This document shows positions 52,581-63,551 of a stretch of DNA of 64,000 bases, piece by piece. Both the position numbers and the translations under genes were made by a program. Within the stretch, counting starts at the first letter, position 1; every line of letters begins with the position of its first letter. The DNA lies in assembly GCA_963920705.1 (NCBI GenBank), contig OY987232.1, forward strand, positions 1,488,001-1,552,000, in the 5' to 3' direction. Source of the stretch: Odiellus spinosus (taxonomy: Eukaryota; Arthropoda; Arachnida; Opiliones; Phalangiidae). Below the pieces are notes generated by a model. That model searched no databases. It saw only the letters and a program-made list of their open reading frames with translations, and was not told the DNA's origin.

Positions 52581-55500
52581 AACCTATACTTGGGAAATAT
52601 GTGAGTCTATACATGGTAAATTTGTGAATCTATACTTGGGAAATTTGTGAATCTATACTTGTGAAATTTTTGAATCTATATTTGGGAAATTTGTGAATCT
52701 ATACTTGGGAAATTTGTGAATCTATACTTGTGAAATTTGTGAATCTATACTTGGGAAATTTGTGAATCTAAACTTGGGAAATTGGTGGATCTATACTTGG
52801 GAAATTGCTGGATCTATACTTGGGAAATTTGTGAATCTATACATGGTAAATTTGTAAATCTATACTTGGGAAATTTGTGAATCTATACTTGGGAAATTTG
52901 TGAATCTATACTTGTGAAATTTGTGAATCTATACTTGGGAAATTTGTGAATCTATACTTGGGAAATTTGTGAATCTATACTTGTGAAATTTTTGAATCTA
53001 TATTTGGGAAATTTGTGAATCTATACTTGGGAAATTTGTGAATCTATACTTGGGAAATTTGTGAATCTATGCTTGGGAAATTTGTGAATCTAAACTTGGG
53101 AAATTTGTGAATCTATACTTGGGAAATTTGTGAATCTATACTTGTGAAATTTGTGAATCTATACTTGGGAAATTTGTGAATCTAAACTTGGGAAATTGGT
53201 GGATCTATACTTGGGAAATTGCTGGATCTATACTTGGGAAATTTGTGAATCTATACATGGTAAATTTGTAAATCTATACTTGGGAAATTTGTGAATCTAT
53301 ACTTGGGAAATTTGTGAATCTATACTTGTGAAATTTGTGAATCTATACTTGGGAAATTTGTGAATCTATACTTGGGAAATTTGTGAATCTATACTTGGGA
53401 AATTTGTGAATCTATACTTGGGAAATTTGTGAATCTATACTTGGGAAATTTGTGAATCTATACTTGGGAAATTTGAGAATCTATACTTGGGAAATTTGTG
53501 AATCTAAACTTGGGAAATTTGTGAATCTATACTTGGGAAATATGTGAATCTAAACTTGGGAAATTGGTGGATCTATACTTGGGAAATTGCTGGATCTATA
53601 CTTGGGAAATTTGTGAATCTATACATGGTAAATTTGTAAATCTATACTTGGGAAATTTGTGAATCTATACTTGGGAAATTTGTGAATCTATACTTGTGAA
53701 ATTTGTGAATCTATACTTGGGAAATTTGTGAATCTATTCTTGGGAAATATGTGAATCTATACTTGGGAAATTTGTGAATCTATACTTGGTAAATTTGTGA
53801 ATCTATACTTGGGAAATTTGTGAATCTATACCTGGGAAATTTGTGAATCTATACTTGGGAAATTTGTGAATCTATACTTGGGAAATTTGTGAATCTATAC
53901 TTGGGAAATTTGTGAATCTATACTTGGGAAATTTGTGAATCTATACTTGGGAAATTGGTGGATCTATACTAGGGAAATTTGTGAATCTATACTTGGAAAA
54001 TTTGTGAATCTATACTTGAGAAATTTGTGAATCTAAACTTGGGAAATTGGTGGATCTATACTTGAGAAAATTGTGGATCTATACTTGGGAAATTTGTGAA
54101 TCTATACTTGGGAAATATGTGAATCTATACTTAGGAAATTTGTGAATCTATACTTGGGAAATTTGTGAATCTATACTTGGGAAATTTGAGAATCTATACT
54201 TGGGAAATTTGTGAATCTATACTTGTGAAATTTGTGAACCTATACTTGGGAAATATGTGAGTCTATACATGGTAAATTTGTGAATCTATACTTGGGAAAT
54301 TTGTGAATCTATACTTGTGAAATTTTTGAATCTATATTTGGGAAATTTGTGAATCTATACTTGGGAAATTTGTGAATATATACTTGGGAAATTTGTGAAT
54401 CTATGCTTGGGAAATTTGTGAATCTAAACTTGGGAAATTTGTGAATCTATACTTGGGAAATTTGTGAATCTATACTTGTGAAATTTGTGAATCTATACTT
54501 GGGAAATTTGTGAATCTAAACTTGGGAAATTGGTGGATCTATACTTGGGAAATTGCTGGATCTATACTTGGGAAATTTGTGAATCTATACATGGTAAATT
54601 TGTAAATCTATACTTGGGAAATTTGTGAATCTATACTTGGGAAATTTGTGAATCTATACTTGTGAAATTTGTGAATCTATACTTGGGAAATTTGTGAATC
54701 TATACTTGGGAAATTTGTAAATCTATACTTGGGAAATTTGTGAATCTATGCTTGGGAAATTTGTGAATCTAAACTTGGGAAATTTGTGAATCTATACTTG
54801 GGAAATTTGTGAATCTATACTTGTGAAATTTGTGAATCTATACTTGGGAAATTTGTGAATCTAAACTTGGGAAATTGGTGGATCTATACTTGGGAAATTG
54901 CTGGATCTATACTTGGGAAATTTGTGAATCTATACATGGTAAATTTGTAAATCTATACTTGGGAAATTTGTGAATCTAAACTTGGGAAATTTGTGAATCT
55001 ATACTTGTGAAATTTGTGAATCTATACTTGGGAAATTTGTGAATCTATACTTGGGAAATTTGTGAACCTATACTTGGGAAATATGTGAGTCTATACATGG
55101 TAAATTTGTGAATCTATACTTGGGAAATTTGTGAATCTATACTTGGGAAATTTGTGAATCTATACTTGTGAAATTTGTGAATCTATACTTGGGAAATTTG
55201 TGAATCTAAACTTGGGAAATTGGTGGATCTATACTTGGGAAATTGCTGGATCTATACTTGGGAAATTTGTGAATCTATACATGGTAAATTTGTAAATCTA
55301 TACTTGGGAAATTTGTGAATCTATACTTGGGAAATTTGTGAATCTATACTTGTGAAATTTGTGAATCTATACTTGGGAAATTTGTGAATCTATACTTGGG
55401 AAATTTGTGAACCTATACTTGGGAAATATGTGAGTCTATACATGGTAAATTTGTGAATCTATACTTGGGAAATTTGTGAATCTATACTTGTGAAATTTTT

Positions 55501-57300
55501 GAATCTATATTTGGGAAATTTGTGAATCTATACTTGGGAAATTTGTGAATCTATACTTGGGAAATTTGTGAATCTATGCTTGGGAAATTTGTGAATCTAA
55601 ACTTGGGAAATTTGTGAATCTATACTTGGGAAATTTGTGAATCTATACTTGTGAAATTTGTGAATCTATACTTGGGAAATTTGTGAATCTAAACTTGGGA
55701 AATTGGTGGATCTATACTTGGGAAATTGCTGGATCTATACTTGGGAAATTTGTGAATCTATACATGGTAAATTTGTAAATCTATACTTGGGAAATTTGTG
55801 AATCTATACTTGGGAAATTTGTGAATCTATACTTGTGAAATTTGTGAATCTATACTTGGGAAATTTGTGAATCTATACTTGGGAAATTTGTGAATCTATA
55901 CTTGGGAAATTTGTGAATCTATACTTGGGAAATTTGTGAATCTATACTTGGGAAATTTGTGAATCTATACTTGGGAAATTTGTGAATCTATACTTGGGAA
56001 ATTTGTGAATCTATACTTGGGAAATTTGTGAATCTATACTTGGGAAATTTGTGAATCTATACTTGGGAAATTGGTGGATCTATACTTGGGAAATTTGTGA
56101 ATCTATACTTGGAAAATGTGTGAATCTATACTTGTGAAATTTGTGAATCTATACTTGGGAAATTTGTGAATCTATACTTGGGAAATTTGTGAATCTATAC
56201 TTGGGAAATTTGTGAATCTATGCTTGGGAAATCTGTGAATCTAAACTTGGGAAATTTGTGAATCTATACTTGGGAAATTTGTGAATCTATACTTGTGAAA
56301 TTTGTGAATCTATACTTGGGAAATTTGTGAATCTAAACTTGGGAAATTGGTGGATCTATACTTGGGAAATTGCTGGATCTATACTTGGGAAATTTGTGAA
56401 TCTATACATGGTAAATTTGTAAATCTATACTTGGGAAATTTGTGAATCTATACTTGGGAAATTTGTGAATCTATACTTGTGAAATTTGTGAATCTATACT
56501 TGGGAAATTTGTGAATCTATACTTGGGAAATTTGTGAACCTATACTTGGGAAATATGTGAGTCTATACATGGTAAATTTGTGAATCTATACTTGGGAAAT
56601 TTGTGAATCTATACTTGTGAAATTTTTGAATCTATATTTGGGAAATTTGTGAATCTATACTTGGGAAATTTGTGAATCTATACTTGGGAAATTTGTGAAT
56701 CTATGCTTGGGAAATTTGTGAATCTAAACTTGGGAAATTTGTGAATCTATACTTGGGAAATTTGTGAATCTATACTTGTGAAATTTGTGAATCTATACTT
56801 GGGAAATTTGTGAATCTAAACTTGGGAAATTGGTGGATCTATACTTGGGAAATTGCTGGATCTATACTTGGGAAATTTGTGAATCTATACATGGTAAATT
56901 TGTAAATCTATACTTGGGAAATTTGTGAATCTATACTTGGGAAATTTGTGAATCTATACTTGTGAAATTTGTGAATCTATACTTGGGAAATTTGTGAATC
57001 TATACTTGGGAAATTTGTGAATCTATACTTGGTAAATTTGTGAATCTATACTTGGGAAATTTGTGAATCTATACTTGGGAAATTTGTGAATCTATACTTG
57101 GGAAATTTGTGAATCTATACTTGGGAAATTTGTGAATCTATACTTGGGAAATTTGTGAATCTATACTAGGGAAATTTGTGAATCTATACTTGGGAAATTG
57201 GTGGATCTATACTTGGGAAATTTGTGAATCTATACTTGGAAAATTTGTGAATCTATACTTGAGAAATTTGTGAATCTAAACTTGGGAAATTGGTGGATCT
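52581..57300 (+). repeat. A-rich block of strictly 23-bp register
   Basis: GAACC/GAGTC dimers at 52581, 54237, 55065, 55410 and 56537 are spaced 1656, 828, 345 and 1127 bp: exactly 72, 36, 15 and 49 monomers. The recurring cassette is TATATTTGGG, TATGCTTGGG, TCTAAACTT, CTTGTGAAA, GCTGG, ACATGGTAAA/GTAAATC. Between cassettes are runs of identical consensus A units, for example 55850-56060. Confidence 0.8.
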
Positions 57301-58082
57301 ATACTTGAGAAAATTGTGGATCTATACTTGGGAAATTGCTGGATCTATACTTGGCAAATTGGTGGATCTATACTTGGGAAATTGTTGGATCTATATTTGG
57401 GAAATTGGTGGATCTATACTTGGGTAATTGGTGGATCTATACTTGGGAAATTTGTGAATCTATACTTGGGAAATTTGTGAATCTATACTTGGGAAATTTG
57501 TGAATCTATACTTGGGAAATTTGTGAATCTATGCTTGGGAAATTTGTGAATCTAAACTTGGGAAATTTGTGAATCTATACTTGGGAAATTTGTGAATCTA
57601 TACTTGTGAAATTTGTGAATCTATACTTGGGAAATTTGTGAATCTAAACTTGGGAAATTGGTGGATCTATACTTGGGAAATTGCTGGATCTATACTTGGG
57701 AAATTTGTGAATCTATACATGGTAAATTTGTAAATCTATACTTGGGAAATTTGTGAATCTATACTTGGGAAATTTGTGAATCTATACTTGTGAAATTTGT
57801 GAATCTATACTTGGGAAATTTGTGAATCTATACTTGGGAAATTTGTGAATCTATACTTGGGAAATTTGTGAATCTATACTTGGGAAATTTGTGAATCTAT
57901 ACTTGGGAAATTTGTGAATCTATACTTGGGAAATTTGTGAATCTATACTTGGGAAATTTGTGAATCTATACTTGGGAAATTGGTGGATCTATACTTGGGA
58001 AATTTGTGAATCTATACTTGGAAAATTTGTGAATCTATACTTGAGAAATTTGTGAATCTAAACTTGGGAAATTGGTGGATCT
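57301..58082 (+). repeat. 782-bp HOR with truncated module Q2, copy 1
   Basis: Starts at CTTGAGAAAATTGTGG, then GCTGG, TTGGCAAATTGGTGG (about 57352), TATATTTGGG and CTTGGGTAATTGG. This variant of module Q has GGTGG instead of TCTGG after TTGGCAAAT, and occurs only in the last 7 kb. The next copy starts exactly 34 monomers later. Confidence 0.75.
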
Positions 58083-59415
58083 ATACTTGAGAAAATTGTG
58101 GATCTATACTTGGGAAATTGCTGGATCTATACTTGGCAAATTGGTGGATCTATACTTGGGAAATTGTTGGATCTTTATTTGGGAAATTGGTGGATCTATA
58201 CTTGGGTAATTGGTGGATCTATACTTGGGAAATTTGTGAATCTATACTTGGGAAATTGGTGGATCTATACTTGGGAAATTGTTAGATCTATACTTGAGAA
58301 ATTGTTGGATCTATACTTGGGAAATTATTGAATCTATACTTGGGAAATTTGTGAATCTATACTTGGGAAATTTGTGAATCTATACTTGTGAAATTTGTGA
58401 ATCTATACTTGGGAAATTTGTGAATCTATACTTGGGAAATATGTGAATCTATACTTGGGAAATATGTAAATCTATACTTGGGAAATTTGTGAATCTATAC
58501 ATGGTAAATTTGTGAATCTATACTTGGGAAATTTGTGAATCTATACTTGGGAAATTTGTGAATCTATACTTGGGAAATTTGTTAATCTATACTTGGGAAA
58601 TTTGTGAATCTATACTTGGGAAATTTATGAATCTATGCTTGGGAAATTTGTGAATCTATGCTTGGGAAATTTGTGAATCTATACTTGGGAAATTTCTGAA
58701 TCTATACATGGTAAATTTTTAAATCTATACTTGGGAAATTTGTGAATCTATACATGGTAAATTTGTGAATCTATACTTGGGAAATTTTGAATCTATACTT
58801 GGGAAATTGGTGGATCTATACTTGGGAAATTTGTGAATCTATACTTGTGAAATTTGTGAATCTATACTTGGGAAATTTGTGAATCTATACTTGGGATATA
58901 TGTGAATCTATACTTGGGAAATTTGTGAATCTATACATGGTAAATTTGTGAATCTATACTTGGGAAATTTGTGAATCTATACTTGGGAAATTTGTGAATC
59001 TATACTTGGGAAATTTGTGAATCTATACGTGGGAAATTTGTGAATCTATACTTGGGAAATTTGTGAATCTATACTTGGGAAATTGGTGGATCTATACTTG
59101 GGAAATTTGTGAATCTATACTTGGGAAATTTGTGAATCTATACTTGAGAAATTTGTGAATCTAAACTTGGGAAATTGGTGGATCTATACTTGAGAAAATT
59201 GTGGATCTATACTTGGGAAATTGGTGGATCTATACTTGGGAAATTTATGAATCTATACTTGGGAAATATGTGAATCTATACTTGGGAAATTTGTGAATCT
59301 ATACTTGGGAAATTTGTGAATCTATACTTGGGAAATTTGAGAATCTATACTTGGGAAATTTTTGAATCTATACTTGAGAAATTTGTGAATCTAAACTTGG
59401 GAAATTGGTGGATCT
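58083..59415 (+). repeat. Right-end HOR with module Q2, copy 2 (1333 bp)
   Basis: Module Q2 at 58083-58330 includes GGATCTTTATTTGGG and TTGTTAGATC units. A long A-type part follows with AAATTTTTAAATC, AAATTTTGAATC and a CTTGGGATATATG unit. The next copy of Q2 begins at about 59416. Confidence 0.75.
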
Positions 59416-59980
59416 ATACTTGAGAAAATTGTGGATCTATACTTGGGAAATTGCTGGATCTATACTTGGCAAATTGGTGGATCTATACTTGGGAAATTGT
59501 TGGATCTATATTTGGGAAATTGGTGGATCTATACTTGGGTAATTGTTGGATCTATACTTGGGAAATTTGTGAATGTACTTGGGAAATTGGTGGATCTATA
59601 CTTGGGAAATTGTTAGATCTATACTTGAGAAATTGTTGGATCTATACTTGGGAAATTATTGAATCTATACTTGGGAAATTTGTGAATCTATACTTGGGAA
59701 ATTTGTGAATCTATACTTGTGAAATTTGTGAATCTATACTTGGGAAATTTGTGAATCTATACTTGGGAAATTTGTGAATCTATACATGGTAAATTTGTGA
59801 ATCTATACTTGGGAAATTTGTGAATCTATACTTGGGAAATTTGTGAATCTATACTTGGGAAATTTGTTAATCTATACTTGGGAAATTTGTGAATCTATAC
59901 TTGGGAAATTTATGAATCTATACTTGGGAAATTTGTGAATCTATGCTTGGGAAATTTGTGAATCTATACTTGGGAAATTT
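59416..59980 (+). repeat. Module Q2, copy 3, and A spacer
   Basis: Q2 units at 59416-59690. GTGAATGTACTTGGG near 59570 is a 21-bp unit formed by a small internal deletion. A-type units with TTTGTTAATC follow. Confidence 0.7.
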
Positions 59981-61640
59981 CTGAATCTATACATGGTAAA
60001 TTTTTAAATCTATACTTGGGAAATTTGTGAATCTATACATGGTAAATTTGTGAATCTATACTTGGGAAATTTTTAATCTATACTTGGGAAATTGGTGGAT
60101 CTATACTTGGGAAATTTGTGAATCTATACTTGGGAAATTTGTGAATCTATACTTGGGAAATTTGAGAATCTATACTTGGGAAATTTGTGAATCTATACTT
60201 GTGAAATTTGTGAACCTATACTTGGGAAATATGTGAGTCTATACTTGGGAAATTTGTGAATCTATACATGGTAAATTTGTGAATCTATACTTGGGAAATT
60301 TGTGAATCTATACTTGTGAAATTTGTGAATCTATACTTGGGAAATTTGTGAATCTATACTTGGGAAATTTGTGAATCTATACTTGTGAAATTTGTGAATC
60401 TATACTTGGGAAATTTGTGAATCTAAACTTGGGAAATTGGTGGATCTATACTTGGGAAATTGCTGGATCTATACTTGGGAAATTTGTGAATCTATACATG
60501 GTAAATTTGTAAATCTATACTTGGGAAATTTGTGAATCTATACTTGGGAAATTTGTGAATCTATACTTGTGAAATTTGTGAATCTATACTTGGGAAATTT
60601 GTGAATCTATACTTGGGATATATGTGAATCTATACTTGGGAAATTTGTGAATCTATACATGGTAAATTTGTGAATCTATACTTGGGAAATTTGTGAATCT
60701 ATACTTGGGAAATTTGTGAATCTATACTTGGGAAATTTGTGAATCTATACGTGGGAAATTTGTGAATCTATACTTGGGAAATTTGTGAATCTATACTTGG
60801 GAAATTGGTGGATCTATACTTGGGAAATTTGTGAATCTATACTTGAGAAATTTGTGAATCTAAACTTGGGAAATTGGTGGATCTATACTTGAGAAAATTG
60901 TGGATCTATACTTGGGAAATTGGTGGATCTATACTTGGGAAATTTATGAATCTATACTTGGGAAATATGTGAATCTATAGTTGGGAAATTTGTGAATCTA
61001 TACTTGGGAAATTTGTGAATCTATACTTGGGAAATTTGAGAATCTATACTTGGGAAATTTTTGAATCTATACTTGTGAAATTTGTGAACCTATACTTGGG
61101 AAATATGTGAGTCTATACATGGTAAATTTGTGAATCTATACTTGGGAAATTTGTGAATCTATACTTGTGAATTTTTGAATCTATATTTGGGAAATTTGTG
61201 AATCTATACTTGGGAAATTTGTGAATCTATACTTGGGAAATTTGTGAATCTATGCTTGGGAAATTTGTGAATCTAAACTTGGGAAATTGGTGGATCTATA
61301 CTTGGGAAATTGGTGGATCTATACTTGGGAAATTTGTGGATCTATACTTGGCAAATTTCTGGATCTATCCTTGGGAAATTGCTGGATCTATACTTGGGAA
61401 ATTGGTGGATCTATATTTGGGAAATTGTTGGATCTATATTTGGGAAATTGGTGGATCTATACTTGGGTAATTGGTGGATCTATACTTGGGAAATTTGTGA
61501 ATCTATACTTGGGAAATTGGTGGATCTATACTTGGGAAATTGTTGGATCTATACTTGAGAAATTGTTGGATAAATACTTGGGAAATTATTGAATCTATAC
61601 TTGGGAAATTTGTGAATCTATACTTGGGAAATTTGTGAAT
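59981..61640 (+). repeat. Distant copy of 42136-43830
   Basis: From about 60161 to 61597 the match to 42362-43798 holds at a constant offset of 17799 (TTTGAGAATC 42362/60161; dimers 42414/60213 and 43288/61087; module Q 43453/61252). At the left end it lacks two monomers. At the right end, after 61597, it follows the order of HOR copy 2 (after 45245) instead. It is therefore a chimera of the two 1.45-kb copies, or descends from an ancestor of both. Confidence 0.8.
61252..61597 (+). repeat. B-rich module Q, last copy
   Basis: Same order as 43453. Private changes: GGATCTATCCTTGGG, an extra TATATTTGGG unit, and GTTGGATAAATAC near 61566. Confidence 0.8.
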
Positions 61641-63551
61641 CTACACTTGGGAAATTTGTGAATCTATACTTGAGAAATTTGTGAATCTAAACTTGGGAAA
61701 TTGGTGGATCTATACTTGAGAAATTTGTGGATCTATACTTGGGAAATTGGTGGATCTATACTTGGGAAATTTGTGAATCTATACTTGGGAAATTTGTGAA
61801 TCTATACATGGTAAATTTGTGAATCTATACTTGTGAAATTTGTGAAACTACACTTGGGAAATTTGTGAATCTATACTTGGGAAATTTGTGAATCTATACT
61901 TGGGAAATTTGTGAATCTATACTTGGGAAATTTGAGAATCTATACTTGGGAAATTTGTGAATCTATACTTGGGAAATATGTGAATCTATACATGCTAAAT
62001 TTGTGAATCTAATCTTGGGAAATTGGTGGATGTATACTTGGGAAATTTGTGGATCTATACTTGGGAAATTGGTGGATCTATACTTGGGAAATTTGTGAAT
62101 CTATACTTGGGAAATATGTGAATCTATACTTGGGAAATTTGTGAATCTATACTTGGGAAATTTGAGAATCTATACTTGGGAATTTTGTGAATCTATACTT
62201 GTGAAATTTGTGAATCTATACTTGGGAAATTTGTGAATCTAAACTTGGGAAATTGGTGGATCTATACTTGGGAAATTGCTGGATCTATACTTGGGAAATT
62301 TGTGAATCTATACATGGTAAATTTGTAAATCTATACTTGGGAAATTTGTGAATCTATACTTGGGAAATTTGTGAATCTATACTTGGGAAATTTGTGAATC
62401 TATACTTGTGAAATTTGTGAATCTATACTTGGGAAATTTGTGAATCTATACTTGGGAAATATGTGAATCTATATTTGGGAAATTTGTGAATCTATACATG
62501 GTAAATTTGTGAATCTATACTTGGGAAATTTGTGAATCTATACTTGGGAAATTTGTGAATCTATACTTGGGAAATTTGTGAATCTATACTTGGGAAATTT
62601 GTGAATCTATACTTGGGAAATTTGTGAATCTATACTTGGGAAATTTGTGAATCTAAACTTGGGAAATTGGTGGATCTATACTTGGGAAATTTGTGAATCT
62701 ATACTTGGGAAATTTTTGAATCTATACTTGAGAAATTTGTGAATCTAAACTTGGGAAATTGGTGGATCTATACTTGGGAAATTTGTGAATCTATACTTGG
62801 GAAATATGTGAATCTATACTTGGGAAATTTGTGAATCTATACTTGGGAAATTTGAGAATCTATACTTGGGAAATTTGTGAATCTATACTTGGGAAATTTG
62901 TGAATCTATACTTGGGAAATTTGAGAATCTATACTTGGGAAATTTGAGAATCTATACTTGTGAAATTTGTGAATCTATACTTGGGAAATTTGTGAATCTA
63001 AACTTGGGAAATTGGTGGATCTATACTTGGGAAATTGCTGGATCTATACTTGGGAAATTTGTGAATCTATACATGGTAAATTTGTAAATCTATACTTGGG
63101 AAATTTGTGAATCTATACTTGGGAAATTTGTGAATCTATACTTGGTAAATTTGTGAATCTATACTTGTGAAATTTGTGAATCTATACTTGGGAAATTTGT
63201 GAATCTATACTTGGGAAATATGTGAATCTATACTTGGGAAATTTGTGAATCTATACATGGTAAATTTGTGAATCTATACTTGGGAAATTTGTGAATCTAT
63301 ACTTGGGAAATTTGTGAATCTATACTTGGGAAATTTGTGAATCTATACTTGGGAAATTTGTGAATCTATACTTGGGAAATTTGTGAATCTATACTTGGGA
63401 AATTTGTGAATCTATACTTGGGAAATTTGTGAATCTATACTTGGGAAATTTGTGAATCTATACTTGGGAATTTTGTGAATCTATACTTGGAAAATTTGTG
63501 AATCTATACTTGAGAAATTTGTGAATCTAAACTTGGGATATTGGTGGATCT
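61641..63551 (+). repeat. A-rich block, mixed cassettes
   Basis: Contains TCTACACTT, CTTGAGAAA, GTGAAACTACACTT, ATGCTAAATT with TCTAATCTTGGG (about 61992), several TTTGAGAATC units (62165, 62850, 62925, 62945), ACATGGTAAA/GTAAATC (about 62310 and 63070), and a run of nine or so consensus A units near 63290-63465. No gene. Confidence 0.7.

Noticed and set aside
36925-60760. CGTGGGAAA sites fitting the RBPJ/Su(H) consensus (near 36929, 42951, 44449, 59028, 60750)
   Set aside because: They are single-base variants of CTTGGGAAA that are copied with the HORs. A handful among nearly 2,800 units is expected by mutation, and there is no gene to regulate.
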